A DNA stretch of 64,000 nucleotides, taken from contig NZ_MZGX01000008.1 in the NCBI RefSeq assembly GCF_002051585.1, positions 1 through 64,000 of the forward strand, given 5' to 3'. Both the position numbers and the translations under genes were made by a program. Positions within the stretch are counted from its first letter, which is position 1, and the number at the start of each line of letters is the position of its first letter. Below the pieces are notes generated by a model that worked only from the letters and a program-made list of their open reading frames with translations, had not been told where the DNA came from and searched no databases. Positions 1 to 8,444 of the stretch are shown here, piece after piece. This stretch comes from Ruminiclostridium hungatei (GTDB taxonomy: Bacteria > Bacillota > Clostridia > Acetivibrionales > DSM-1351).

Positions 1-156
1 AACCGCCAGAGAAGTGTTTTTCCGAGCAGTACGGCTCTTTTAAAGGCACTATATCTGGCAACATTTGAATTGACAAAGAAATGGACGGGTACCCTTCGGG
101 AATGGGGTATAGTGCATAACGAACTGGCGATCATGTATCCCGGACGTCTGAGCTAG
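1..156 (+). pseudogene. IS256-family (mutator-type) transposase, C-terminal end
   Basis: An open frame runs from the window edge to a TAG at 154-156 and encodes 51 residues. It contains the C-terminal signature of IS256-type DDE transposases: FPSSTALLKALYLAT, then TKKWTGTLREWG and a terminal ELAIMYPGRL. The rest of the gene lies outside the window, so I cannot tell whether the copy is intact. The enzyme would cut and join the ends of its own insertion sequence. It is followed by about 230 bp of non-coding DNA that probably includes the right end of the element. Confidence 0.8.
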
Positions 157-389
157 ATTGGCCGCCAGCCTTGACAACACTCCCATCAGATGCTATTTTT
201 AAGATAACCGAAGGCGATGAAAACCAATTTTCTGTAATCGCCTGCTCGGTTTATAAAGTGTAGCATTTGCCAAGAGCGTAATCAAGGCCACGCCGCTTCG
301 CGGTGGCTGGTTTCTGCACCTCTGGCTCCAAAAACCAATTTTGCTATCGTCACAGAGAGCGATTTACAGAAAAAATCTCACAGAGCCCC
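157..389. mobile_element. Probable right end of the IS256-type element
   Basis: This stretch follows the transposase stop and has no open frame. At 361-389 it ends in a motif that reads GGGGCTCTGTGAGATTTT on the opposite strand, which is the kind of terminal sequence IS256 elements carry. The left end is outside the window, so the inverted repeat cannot be confirmed here. The boundary is an inference. Confidence 0.35.
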
Positions 390-463
390 AGGTATCTTTT
401 GTCCGGTAAAGGAATTATGGATTGCTGACAGTACACCCGGCTGCCTGAAATAGTCAATAGTAT

Positions 464-491
464 CCTCCGGCCTAGCCGGAGGTTTTTCTTT
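464..491 (+). terminator. Rho-independent terminator
   Basis: A perfect 8-bp stem (CCTCCGGC at 464-471, GCCGGAGG at 475-482) with a CTA loop is followed by TTTTTCTTT. It points along the plus strand and lies downstream of the IS256 tail. What it originally terminated is not visible. Confidence 0.75.
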
Positions 492-603
492 AACGGTCGT
501 AGCCCTTATTTACTCGCCATGCCTAAAGGGGTTGGCACGGTCTGCCACACGCGACAGGCTTGTTACTTGCTACCGTAAACGGGCGGCCTTCCTCTAACGT
601 AAG

Positions 604-988
604 CTAACCGTTTAATTCATCTTCTTTTAATTGTCTTTGTATATATTTAATTCTTTTTGCATCTTTCCCAGCAGTGTCTACGTGATATCCTCTACACCAA
701 AATTCTCTGTTCCTATATTTAAATTTCATATTACCCCATTGCTTGTATATCATAAAGCTACTTTTACCTGAGAAATCTCATAAAGTTTGATATGCTGATT
801 TTTGGTGGTATTTCTACCAGCATATGCACTTTGTCTGGGCCTACCTCTGCCTCTATTATATTTACCCCTTTCCATTTTACATAGCTACCTAAAATTGCAC
901 CTACCTTTTCTCTTTTCCTATTAAAGAGAACCTTTCTCCTGTACTTTGGCGCAAAGACTATATGATATTTGCAGTTCCATTTGGATAA
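604..988 (-). pseudogene. IS200/IS605-type tnpA remnant (Y1 HUH transposase), frameshifted
   Basis: On the minus strand the frame reads WNCKYHIVFAPKYRRKVLF, then VGPDKVHMLVEIPPKIS and NFMRFLR, and hits a stop. Shifting by one base restores GKSSFMIYKQWGN and FWCRGYHVDTAG and runs to KYIQRQLKEDELNG. These are the landmarks of IS200-like TnpA, a single-strand transposase that uses an HUH motif and one catalytic tyrosine. The copy is dead in three ways. One base is missing near position 780. The first histidine of the usual HVH motif is lysine (DKVH). The codon where a TTG or ATG start should stand is TTA, behind an AAGGAGG site. The tyrosine of KYIQRQ is kept. Confidence 0.85.
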
Positions 989-1037
989 CCTCCTTTAACT
1001 TTCCGGCAGTTCCTTGCTCCACCAACATGCACTAGCT

Positions 1038-1071
1038 AATAGACTTGCTGGCCGACCTGGCGGTACATTCT
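1038..1071. repeat. IS200-type element end, copy 1
   Basis: This 34-bp stretch, containing CTGGCCGACCTG, matches 50609-50642 at nearly all positions. It lies just outside the tnpA remnant, so it is probably the subterminal end of that IS family. The second copy has no transposase beside it. Confidence 0.5.
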
Positions 1072-1100
1072 GAAATAGCATCTAAGAAACAAGCATAGTC

Positions 1101-1127
1101 AATACCACACGTTTTACGTGTGGTATT
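1101..1127. repeat. Perfect 12-bp inverted repeat hairpin
   Basis: AATACCACACGT and ACGTGTGGTATT are separated by TTT. There is no clear U-tract, so a terminator is unlikely. The position about 110 bp outside the tnpA remnant suits an IS200/IS605 end hairpin, but it could also be an operator. Confidence 0.5.
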
Positions 1128-1180
1128 CGTTAACAATAAAATCCTTGAAAGAGTTAGCCCCGCCAAAGTTTTTGACATAC

Positions 1181-1639
1181 TCAGCTAATTATTATTTTTT
1201 TACACTTCATTTTAATAAGAGTACATGGAAAGCATATAATGTTTTGCTCAATATGGTTATCCTCCATTTTTTTTATATAACCATATCCCCAAGTCCATCT
1301 GCTATTACTTTCTTCATATCTCTCAATAATAAACGGACTAACTTGTTTATATGTGATTGTATGCAATTTTTTCTTCTGAGAAGTTTTTATTTGTATGTCT
1401 ACATCACATAAGTATTTCTGATTTGAAAAGTAGCTTTTAACTGATAATCCAATAATTTCTGAATCATGTAAAAATTCATTATTCACTAAAAGTGATACAA
1501 ATTTCTTTGAAAGTTTATCTTCGCACTTTTTGTATTCATCTTCAGACCTAGAAATAAACTCATCAAATACATTATCTTCAAATCCATTATTATTTTTTAT
1601 TGAATCTAATAATGCAGTAAATGCGTTACTGATATCCAC
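1181..1639 (-). CDS. Hypothetical protein, possible immunity protein
   Basis: The protein has 152 residues, is acidic and mostly helical in the first half, and has no signal peptide or membrane segment. I chose the GTG at 1637-1639 because AAAGGAGG lies 8 bases upstream; the longer ATG frame would place that ribosome site inside the gene. I do not recognise the family. It lies directly downstream, on the same strand, of YD-repeat remnants. That is the usual place of an immunity gene in polymorphic toxin loci, so an immunity role is possible but rests only on context. Confidence 0.55.
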   Translation of the reverse strand: MDISNAFTALLDSIKNNNGFEDNVFDEFISRSEDEYKKCEDKLSKKFVSLLVNNEFLHDSEIIGLSVKSYFSNQKYLCDVDIQIKTSQKKKLHTITYKQVSPFIIERYEESNSRWTWGYGYIKKMEDNHIEQNIICFPCTLIKMKCKKIIIS

Positions 1640-1693
1640 CAAGTATACCTCCTTTAACATTTATCATTTCCTTTATAATTTTTACAAAAAAAC

Positions 1694-2233
1694 TTATGGA
1701 CACGCAGCGTTAAATGGTATGGTCCACCAGAAAGGAGATAATAATGAAGGTATAAACCGAACTACCCTGTGATCAGCATTTTCATTCCAATCCCATCCCA
1801 TGTCCTTTAGTTCATTTTTTACTTCCTTTGGAGGCTCTCCCACAGAACCATTTACTTTTGTACTTGTAAGCCTGTCAAGCTTCACTGTTGAGCTTGGTTC
1901 GGCGTAACTATATTTACTTTATTGGTTGCATTAAAGGTTATATCCTTCGGCCTGTTATCCTCATCAAAAGTAAATTGTGTTTTGAAATTAGACCCGTTTA
2001 CAAGCTCTGAAAACTGTTTAATATTTCCCCTCTGATCATAGACATAATACATTATATTTCCTTTGGAATTTATTGTAAATGTTGCTGAAAAGCCCGTGCT
2101 TCTGACCTTCATTTTTCATAACACCGGGATTGGTGCCGATGTATCTGATGTGCTCTGCATTTTTGTTAGGGGTACTCTTGTAATTTACCCCATTGAAGCG
2201 CTGTTTGTATATCAGTACTGATATGAGGATCAC
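1694..2233 (-). pseudogene. Decayed YD-repeat (Rhs-like) toxin locus with a relaxase-like piece
   Basis: Three short overlapping frames run in the same direction. The first (2233 to 2036) has YKSTPNKNAEHIRYIGTNPG followed by HGLF, a pattern that reminds me of relaxase N-termini; this is a weak identification. The second (2112 to 1882) has YYVYDQRGNI and FTFDEDNRP, typical of YD repeats in Rhs-type proteins. The third (1885 to 1694) is unplaced and overlaps the end of the second. The pieces are joined by frame changes and none has a complete domain. I read the region as the eroded 3' end of a polymorphic toxin gene, perhaps fused by deletion to another gene. Confidence 0.45.
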
Positions 2234-2450
2234 CTGCCTTGAGTAACATTTGGGTATAAAAAAAATAACCCTATACGTTATAATTAACTAAGTAGAAGAT
2301 ATTTTAACAATTATATAATCGTGTATTAAAAAATAAAAAATGTCACTAAATAACATCTTAACTTTTTTGAGATATCAGAACTCCCTTGTGAATCTGTTAT
2401 TTCATAGATATAAATTACCACCGCTTGTATATTTTCAAATTCATTACATA

Positions 2451-3707
2451 TTAAAATTTATTGATTATTGGTAACAATAATAATAGCTTTGGAATAATAT
2501 CAGCCACCATATTTCCTGTTGCTCCGCTCATACTCCCAATAATAAATGTTTTCAAGTCAGTAATTATCCCCGGCTTTTTTTCCCTTGCATCATATAGCAA
2601 TTTGTATATTTTTTCTGCATCCTCATCACTAATACCAGTCTCGATTTTTTCTTCTATAAGATTTAATGCAGACAGTGCTATTTCGCTATCATGATATTTT
2701 TCGACAAGGGTTTTCATAATATTATTTGTCTCTTTTGAATTACCAAACGCTTGGCCAATAATACCATACAAATTTGTTATCTCGTTTTCTAATGATAGTA
2801 TTCTATTACCATAGTGATTTTCCGTAAGTTGAAATATCCTTCGCTCTTGTCTTAATTCCATTTCTGCTATTTCAAGTTTATTTTTTAATCGCAAAACTTC
2901 CATTGGATTTTCTAAAAACTCTTCAGGTTTCATTTTCCCTGATATAACCATACCATACTCTTCTAGTGTTCTTTCAATAATTTCTTGTTCACCTTCAGGA
3001 GGATCTATAATCATCCTGACTTTTTTATCAAGTTGCTCAATTGTAATTTTGACTTCCATATACGGATATTTCTGTCTGAGTACTTCACTAAAATATTCTA
3101 AGATAGCTATTCCGGCTTGTTTATGTTCAGGTAGAAATACAATTGACTTAATAATTCTATTATTTTTTTCATACTCTGATGAATAAAATATCATCGTACT
3201 TTCATCTGTATTGTCATTTTTAGTCTTTCTAAATTCATCTATATTACAAATGCAACGATCAAGTCTAGCCATAGTAAAATCTGCGCCATCTAACTTTGCA
3301 TAAAGCAAGTTTGCATTTGAAAGGACAGCATTAATAAAATTGGTATTCCTTAAATCAGCTCCTATAAATATTACCTCTTGAAGCGAGGCATTCTGGAGTG
3401 TTGCATCTCTTAAATCTGCATCTCTCAATTCTGTGTACAAAAGCTTTGCATCTGTTAAAATTGTATTTCTGAAATCTACAGCATTAAGTTTTAATAATGA
3501 TAGATCAGCTTTTGCAAAATTCAATCCACTAAAATTATATCCTGTAAAGTCAATACCTAAATTATTCTCTGTACGTGTTTTTGACAACAGTCGTGCTACA
3601 CATTCTCCAGAACGTGAATCTAATAATGTATCCGGATTTAAATCTCTATACATATTCCATGCATTCGCACCTTTATAAATTACTTTTTCAATATCTTCTG
3701 TTGACAT
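2451..3707 (-). CDS. Pentapeptide-repeat protein with C-terminal membrane segment
   Basis: The protein has 418 residues. Residues about 50-155 are pentapeptide repeats of the A(D/N)Lxx kind (for example FTGYNFSGLNFAKADLSLL and ADLRDATLQNASLQE), which fold into a right-handed quadrilateral beta helix. A middle region of about 180 residues is charged and partly coiled coil (LKNKLEIAEMELRQERRIF). The C-terminus ends in a hydrophobic segment (IIPKLLLLLPII) after a glycine-rich stretch. A GAGGG site precedes the ATG. Pentapeptide proteins include gyrase-protecting and effector-like members, but nothing here shows which kind this is. The tail suggests membrane attachment. It stands alone between accessory genes. 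Confidence 0.75.
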   Translation of the reverse strand: MSTEDIEKVIYKGANAWNMYRDLNPDTLLDSRSGECVARLLSKTRTENNLGIDFTGYNFSGLNFAKADLSLLKLNAVDFRNTILTDAKLLYTELRDADLRDATLQNASLQEVIFIGADLRNTNFINAVLSNANLLYAKLDGADFTMARLDRCICNIDEFRKTKNDNTDESTMIFYSSEYEKNNRIIKSIVFLPEHKQAGIAILEYFSEVLRQKYPYMEVKITIEQLDKKVRMIIDPPEGEQEIIERTLEEYGMVISGKMKPEEFLENPMEVLRLKNKLEIAEMELRQERRIFQLTENHYGNRILSLENEITNLYGIIGQAFGNSKETNNIMKTLVEKYHDSEIALSALNLIEEKIETGISDEDAEKIYKLLYDAREKKPGIITDLKTFIIGSMSGATGNMVADIIPKLLLLLPIINKF

Positions 3708-3800
3708 ATAACCCTCGCAATGACTTTTATTTTAATTATACCACCAACATACAAACAATTTATATATATTATGTATTATTTTCTAATAACTTACATAATA

Positions 3801-4262
3801 TTACCACTTCATCTTATAGTTATCTTTGATTAAATTAGTTACTTCACCAAGATAATTATCGATTTCAATATCCTTCTTCTTCATACACTCAACCCCCAGC
3901 TTTAAACATCTTGATACCATTTCAAAATCTTCTTGCTGCTCCTGATTAGAGATAGTTTGAATCAGGTTAAGTGTTGAATACATTGTACCGGCAGAAACCT
4001 TCCCTATCTTCATAAGCATCTTTACTATTCTGTTAACTTGGGGTTCCAGAGCATCCTTCAGCTCCTCCCGGACAATTTCTCGTATAAGATGAGTGTCCTC
4101 CTTATAGCTGTCTATTGTCAAGCCCTTTTTGACATATTCACGGACAATATCAGATACCGTTACATTTGTACGTCCAGCAAACTTTTTAAGTTCCTTCATG
4201 GTACCAGCTTCAAAACGGATTGATCTTTTGTTTTTATCCTCACTTGTCCTCTTAGCTTCCAT
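3801..4262 (-). CDS. Ribbon-helix-helix DNA-binding protein
   Basis: The N-terminus (SIRFEAGTMKELKKFAG, then VTVSDIVREYVKKGL) has the beta-strand and helix-turn-helix pattern of the MetJ/Arc/CopG fold. The strand would insert into the DNA major groove as a dimer. The remaining 100 residues are helical and probably mediate oligomerisation. I start at the ATG at 4260-4262 because AGGAGG lies 9 bases upstream; the longer frame adds six residues. Such proteins act as relaxosome accessory factors or antitoxin-type repressors. No intact relaxase or toxin is adjacent, only the possible relaxase fragment at 2233. It follows the Fic gene after a terminator. Confidence 0.65.
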   Translation of the reverse strand: MEAKRTSEDKNKRSIRFEAGTMKELKKFAGRTNVTVSDIVREYVKKGLTIDSYKEDTHLIREIVREELKDALEPQVNRIVKMLMKIGKVSAGTMYSTLNLIQTISNQEQQEDFEMVSRCLKLGVECMKKKDIEIDNYLGEVTNLIKDNYKMKW

Positions 4263-4293
4263 TCGCTCTTTCCTCCTCAAGTTTTCTCAGGGA

Positions 4294-4326
4294 CAAAAAA
4301 ATAAGAGCTGCGGTATTCGAAGCTCT
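4294..4326 (-). terminator. Rho-independent terminator after the Fic gene
   Basis: Read on the minus strand, AGAGCT and AGCTCT pair around an 11-base loop and are followed by TTATTTTTTT. It lies 50 bp after the Fic stop and just before the ribbon-helix-helix gene, so the two genes are probably separate transcripts. Confidence 0.65.
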
Positions 4327-4375
4327 CACTTTGTCCAAATTAGTATTACTGACTTTTATCAGACCTGTGTAATTA

Positions 4376-5155
4376 TTATTTTGGGTACTTACCTTCGGTT
4401 ATGTCACTTGCCATTTTTATTATTTCAATATACCTTAGTATTTCGCTTTTTACATTCTCTGCTATAAGGAAAATCATTTCCTTCGAATCTTTGTCTGTAT
4501 GGTAACTTGTGAAGCAGTTGTAGTAACTTTTTCTATCGCTGAATTTAATATTAATTGGAGGGATGCCCTGCTTCATCAGTTCAAGGTTTAAAATAAGCCT
4601 GCCGGTTCTTCCATTACCATCTATGAACGGGTGAACAGCTTCAAAATCCAGATGAAACTTTGCTACTTTTGTTACAATGTGTTCATCAGTATTTTTTGTA
4701 TACACATTTAATAATTGTTCCATTTGCAATGGTACCAAGTAAGGCTGTGGTGGTGAATGCACAGCACCCATGATCATTACAGGCAAACGCCTGTACACTC
4801 CCCTGTTCTCCCTCTGCTCCATCAAGACCAGGCTGTGAATGTCCTTGATTACTTTTTCAGTTAACGCTTCCTGCTTCTGTACCAATTCTTCTATAAATAA
4901 ATAAGCCTCTTTATGTCCAATTACTTCAAAATGCTCCTTAAGTGATTTTTCTCCGATTGTTAACCCTTCATTTATTATCAATGCCGTCTCTTGCAATGTG
5001 AGGGTATTACCTTCAATAGCATTTGAATTATATGTGAAATTGATCAGGAACTCTTCTCTGAGTCTAGTGACTTCACTTTTTGTGAGAGGTCGGTAACTAT
5101 TCAGCTCTTTAAGCAAAGCATCAATTTCAGTTAACAATTCCTTCAACTTTCCCAC
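4376..5155 (-). CDS. Fic-domain protein (class II, N-terminal inhibitory helix)
   Basis: The core motif HPFIDGNGRTGR near residue 175 is the full Fic active site, with histidine as base and the loop that holds the nucleotide phosphates. Fic enzymes usually transfer AMP to a hydroxyl of a target protein. The motif SNAIEGN near residue 47 matches the [S/T]xxxE[G/N] inhibitory helix. It is in the N-terminal half, so this is a class II, self-inhibited Fic. The GTG at 5153-5155 is preferred because GGAGG lies 8 bases upstream. No separate antitoxin gene is next to it, as expected for class II. The substrate is unknown. About 190 bp of AT-rich leader lies upstream. Confidence 0.85.
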   Translation of the reverse strand: MGKLKELLTEIDALLKELNSYRPLTKSEVTRLREEFLINFTYNSNAIEGNTLTLQETALIINEGLTIGEKSLKEHFEVIGHKEAYLFIEELVQKQEALTEKVIKDIHSLVLMEQRENRGVYRRLPVMIMGAVHSPPQPYLVPLQMEQLLNVYTKNTDEHIVTKVAKFHLDFEAVHPFIDGNGRTGRLILNLELMKQGIPPINIKFSDRKSYYNCFTSYHTDKDSKEMIFLIAENVKSEILRYIEIIKMASDITEGKYPK

Positions 5156-5345
5156 TGAGAATTCCTCCAATCAAAACTTAGATTCATTTTATTTATATAA
5201 TTTATTATATAAGATTTTTGCACTTAGGTTAAACTCTTATATCGTATATTATATCTGCTTTCCCGGCTTTTGTCACCCGAATTTTCCCATACCACCCGCT
5301 GCCAGCTTCGCTGGCAGGCTGTTTTCTGTCAGGTGTGTCACCCGA

Positions 5346-5483
5346 CTATTCCTGCCGTACATATCCGCCCCCAAAAGCGCGTTTTTTGTACGGAATTTGC
5401 GGGATTTCTTCCCATACCCCTGTTTTTTCAGGGTAAAACTCCGCAGAAATGATACTGAAAAAGAAAAATTTCCTCATTTTCAT
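5346..5483 (-). CDS. Small ORF, 45 residues, unrecognised
   Basis: An ATG at 5481-5483 opens a frame of 45 codons containing FFFFSIISAEFYPEKTG and ending GGGYVRQE. It starts six bases after the stop of the fragment at 5489-5605 and has GAGGGAT upstream, so it may be translated by coupling. I do not know the family. It may be a leftover of a deleted operon rather than a working gene. Confidence 0.3.
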   Translation of the reverse strand: MKMRKFFFFSIISAEFYPEKTGVWEEIPQIPYKKRAFGGGYVRQE

Positions 5484-5488
5484 ATCCC

Positions 5489-5605
5489 TCACTCCTGCAT
5501 TGCCTCCTCAAGCTCATCAACATCCTGCGGTTGCGCCTGACCGTTTTGGACTTCATTACTCATTTTTTGGTACTGCTCAGCCCGATGCAGATTTATAAGC
5601 TCCAG
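5489..5605 (-). pseudogene. C-terminal fragment of an unknown gene
   Basis: A frame open from about 5605 reads LELINLHRAEQYQKMSNEVQ and ends in VDELEEAMQE before TGA. It is helical and rich in Q and E, like the tail of a coiled-coil protein. The upstream part is missing: the frame is cut where the 787-bp duplicated unit begins at 5616. This suggests that the unit arrived by insertion or deletion at this point. Confidence 0.4.
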
Positions 5606-5622
5606 CTAGGTATTTTCTTATT

Positions 5623-6176
5623 TTACGTTCCCCAATTAATACTTTTTATTAGATACCAGTTATCTTCCAATTTAATAATATCTTCATTGGTATGTTTTTC
5701 GTTCTTTGAATAACAAATGTCAATCCCATAACAACATACTTCATCTGAATCGTAAAACATAGTAAATGATATATCATTATCGTAATGATTTTTACTTATG
5801 ATAGAATCACTTACATTGCTATTAAATTTAAAAATAGCTAGTTCCAATTGTTCTGAAATATCGCTAATCGGTTGCTCTCCACCATAATTAGTACCATCTA
5901 GAGTAATATTTTGAATTTTATTATCGTAGATCTGTATGTCTGTAATTGATGAGGGGAGACTTTCAATTTCCTTTGCTACATTTATAAATAACTCCCGATT
6001 TAATTTAAATCTTTCTTCGTCTTTTATTTCTTGTGTAGATAAAATCGAACTTGCTTTTTTTCAATCCCGCCAATTTTATTTGTATCATATAAGTAGTCAA
6101 CAAGAAAACATCCAAATATAACAAGCATTATAAGCACTACAGAACCAATTGAGAATAAAACACCGGTCTTTTTCAT
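5623..6176 (-). pseudogene. Frameshifted copy of the 184-residue single-pass membrane protein
   Basis: The N-terminal part (MKKTGVLFSIGSVVLIMLVI, one membrane helix) and the C-terminal part (from the region of ELAIFKFNSN to LIKSINWGT) are in different frames. The intact paralogue at 50764-51318 shows why. The coding strand there has a run of eight A after GGIEK, while this copy has seven (T run at 6055-6061). Apart from this, no stop interrupts the frame. It is either a recent slippage mutant, a phase-variable tract or a base-calling error. The family is unknown to me. Confidence 0.8.
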
Positions 6177-6341
6177 ATTGACTACCTCATATGTATTTAT
6201 TTCCAAACTATTGTACGTTTTAATATATATTATACTGGGAAGCAATTCAAGTTTAATTTTATCGAACTAACCAGCTTCCAATGTTCAAAATTATTGCTTC
6301 TCAAAATTCTTATTTTGCGTCTGAAATTTGGACATAAAAAT

Positions 6342-6372
6342 ACCGCAAGTTCAGTTAACTGAAATGTGCGGT
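6342..6372 (-). terminator. Cassette-type hairpin terminator (copy h1)
   Basis: The stem pairs ACCGCA and TTCAG with CTGAA and TGCGGT around TTAA, followed on the minus strand by a TATTTTTATG tract. It closes the small gene at 6429-6648. The same hairpin design recurs at 8386, 9989, 49939 and 51484. Confidence 0.65.
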
Positions 6373-6428
6373 GAAGATTGATTCTTGACATATGAAAGTA
6401 CGAATGAAAATTATGTTTTATATAATAA

Positions 6429-6648
6429 TTATTTAATGTCCTCATTAAAAAGTATAGAATATTTTATTTCATTATCCTTAATCATTCTTCTTATAAATAG
6501 ATTAAGGTCATCTAAATTTTTGTAATTGTTTTTCTGATTTGTTATACCCTGGTTTGGAAAACTCTGCTACAAAAGCGATATGAATAGGATGATTCATCGG
6601 AGTCCCATTCATTAACCACTTATCTTTGTATTTTAATTTAATAGTCAT
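6429..6648 (-). pseudogene. Small unrecognised gene with one frameshift
   Basis: An ATG at 6646-6648 opens a frame reading MTIKLKYKDKWLMNGTPMNH and ending KQLQKFR before a TGA. Moving one base gives DDLNLFIRRMIKDNEIKYSI to a TAA at 6429. Joined, the product has about 73 residues and is a compact, charged, probably cytosolic protein. It has its own promoter at 6791-6819 and terminator at 6342-6372, so it looks like a complete gene unit spoiled by a single base. I do not recognise it. Confidence 0.5.
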
Positions 6649-6790
6649 ACAATGATTTATCCACGCTTGCTATGAAGCTATATTTAAAATTCTTTGATAT
6701 ATGTTCAAAGTTACGCCCCCATATATAGTAAAATCCAAACAGATTCACAGTTCAAACAATATCGGTTTAAAGGTGAATTCATTACAAATA

Positions 6791-6819
6791 ATGCTACATC
6801 TAGAAGATTACTATGTCAA
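6791..6819 (-). promoter_or_regulatory. Sigma-A promoter of the cassette type
   Basis: On the minus strand TTGACA (6814-6819), a 17-bp spacer and TAGCAT (6791-6796) form a good promoter. The flanking sequence GCGGTAAGGAATGAAAC upstream and the spacer AGTAATCTTCTAGATG are nearly the same as at 50527-50555, and the upstream block also matches 9054-9082. Confidence 0.65.
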
Positions 6820-6941
6820 GTTTCATTCCTTACCGCGATTGAGTCAATTTACTGTAGGGAATTGAAGAACAAAAAAAATCCTGGATTTACTTTCGTGCCA
6901 TATTTACTTTAACGCCCTTTACAACAAACATCTCCCATGTG

Positions 6942-6969
6942 GTTTGTCAGCCTGCGTTTGTCAGCCTGT
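6942..6969. repeat. Two tandem copies of a 14-bp unit
   Basis: GTTTGTCAGCCTGC is followed at once by GTTTGTCAGCCTGT. It lies in non-coding DNA between a small pseudogene and the terminator of the secreted-protein gene. No function is evident. Confidence 0.6.
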
Positions 6970-7008
6970 GTGGCGTCCGTCATGTGAAGTTGTGCTTCGT
7001 AGTTTCAT

Positions 7009-7043
7009 GAAAGCAGACAATTGATTATCAATCGCCTGCTTTC
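7009..7043 (-). terminator. Long hairpin after the secreted-protein gene
   Basis: GAAAGCAG (7009-7016) pairs with CTGCTTTC (7036-7043), and an inner TTGAT/ATCAA palindrome extends the stem. It is 7 bp past the stop of the gene at 7050-8108. The U-tract is weak, so it may also act as an mRNA 3'-end stabiliser. Confidence 0.5.
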
Positions 7044-7049
7044 AATAGT

Positions 7050-8108
7050 TTATTCTGTAACTTTAACGGTACAACTTATCGATTTAATTCCATTAACTGT
7101 CTGTACTACATCTACAGATGCACCCTTCTTTAAAGCAGTGGCAATTTTAGCAATGTACAAGCCAGTCTTCTTGTCAGCTGTAACATTAACAGTCTTATTA
7201 TTGTACTTAACTGCAACAGTAGCACCCGGCTCTGCTACACCAATAACAACCTTTGTACCGGCATACATCGCAACAGGTGCTGCTGGTTTTGGAGTTGTTT
7301 TAGGAATGTAATCGTTTGTGTTTACAATCAGAACACAATCGGTATATGCGTTATTGAGAAAATTACAACTAACATAAAGTGTATATGTACCCGCTTTTGG
7401 AAGGGTGATAATACTACCAGGTTCTTCTTCTCTATCAGTCTGAAAAAACTTGACCTCATTTCTTGCAACTCTCAAAGTATCGACTGCCCCCACTGCATAC
7501 CGAACTCTCATTCCAATTGAATCTTTAAGTACATTAGATATGTGAAGATCGACTGTACCGTCTTTATTTACAGTCGCTTTAGTTGGCTTAGCAATGTAAC
7601 TGGCAGGTGTAAAAGACGCATAGAAATTGTATTTAGTAGGATTACCAAACCCAGTTTGCCCGTAGCAGCTAATATAGATAGATTCACCTTTATTTACCGG
7701 TATCCCACCCAACTCCCAACCACCTTTTTTACGCATTATTTCACTCTTCCACAGAACATTTGACTTAGAAGCATTCGCATAGATGTAAGCATACCCAGTA
7801 GATAAGTTTACTGAGTTTGATGTTACACTACCCCCCAAGAAGAAAAACCCATCTTCCTTAAAAGTAACTTTAACTAAGTCACTCTCTCCATGTTCTTCTA
7901 CATCTCCTGACATAAATGGCTTACCATCTTCAAGTGCATAGTCTTCAAGCTTCTTGTTGTTCATACCCAAATGAACCACACCATCATTTGAAGTCTCCAC
8001 ATAATCCTTGATGGTCTTTGTAGCAGCACTTGCCGACATAGTAGGAAATACTCCAATCACCATTGCAAATACCAACATTACAGTTAAAAACTTCTTTACT
8101 CTTTTCAT
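7050..8108 (-). CDS. Secreted beta-rich protein with C-terminal Ig-like domain
   Basis: The protein has 352 residues and starts with a classic signal peptide (MKRVKKFLTVMLVFAMVIGV, then SASA as the likely cleavage site). The mature part is rich in serine, threonine and glycine beta strands. Residues about 275-350 (AGTKVVIGVAEPGATVAVKY) look like a bacterial Ig-like domain of the kind found in cell-surface adhesins. I see no dockerin, S-layer or LPXTG anchor, so it is probably released or weakly attached. A GAAAGGAATTGGGGG site precedes the ATG. It has its own promoter and terminator, like the other genes of this island. Confidence 0.7.
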   Translation of the reverse strand: MKRVKKFLTVMLVFAMVIGVFPTMSASAATKTIKDYVETSNDGVVHLGMNNKKLEDYALEDGKPFMSGDVEEHGESDLVKVTFKEDGFFFLGGSVTSNSVNLSTGYAYIYANASKSNVLWKSEIMRKKGGWELGGIPVNKGESIYISCYGQTGFGNPTKYNFYASFTPASYIAKPTKATVNKDGTVDLHISNVLKDSIGMRVRYAVGAVDTLRVARNEVKFFQTDREEEPGSIITLPKAGTYTLYVSCNFLNNAYTDCVLIVNTNDYIPKTTPKPAAPVAMYAGTKVVIGVAEPGATVAVKYNNKTVNVTADKKTGLYIAKIATALKKGASVDVVQTVNGIKSISCTVKVTE

Positions 8109-8257
8109 AATCCCCCAATTCCTTTCTTTGGTTGTTAGAGTTGCGTAAGTCTACGTATAATGAAGAGAGCTTAATTTATGTGCAGGTTCTGCACGCCATA
8201 TTGTATAATTTGTAAGTCTAGACATTCCTTAAAACACAACCTAGTCTTACATAGCTA

Positions 8258-8285
8258 ATTATAATGAAATAAAGTTACTTGTCAA
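8258..8285 (-). promoter_or_regulatory. Sigma-A promoter of the secreted-protein gene
   Basis: On the minus strand TTGACA (8280-8285) and TATAAT (8258-8263) are 16 bp apart, a near-consensus promoter. The sequence just upstream (GAAAACTGAATATTGCGGT) resembles the region upstream of the 50527-50555 promoter. Confidence 0.75.
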
Positions 8286-8385
8286 CATATCCCATCCCAC
8301 CGCAATATTCAGTTTTCAATGTCCAGTCTTTCCTTTATTTCCGACTCTTTCTATTCAAATTGCGTCCTAAAATGGGCAGTAAAAA

Positions 8386-8414
8386 ACCGCATTTTCATTT
8401 ACTGAATATGCGGT
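8386..8414 (-). terminator. Cassette-type hairpin terminator (copy h2)
   Basis: ACCGCAT and ATGCGGT close a stem that continues through TTCA/TGAA and is followed on the minus strand by TTTTTT. It ends the phosphotransferase-like gene 30 bp downstream of its stop. Confidence 0.8.
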
Positions 8415-8444
8415 ATAGAAATATATAAAGATATCGCTCCAACA

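Larger units (their letters stand above)
5616..6402. repeat. 787-bp dispersed duplication, copy 1
   Basis: This stretch matches 50756-51542 over its whole length with scattered substitutions. It contains one small membrane-protein gene, its leader, and the hairpin terminator of the gene upstream. Both copies have the same orientation and lie 45 kb apart. The left edge cuts an unrelated reading frame. Confidence 0.85.

Noticed and set aside
5270..5452. Plus-strand ORF of 60 codons
   Set aside because: It is antisense to a better supported small minus-strand frame and has no ribosome site.
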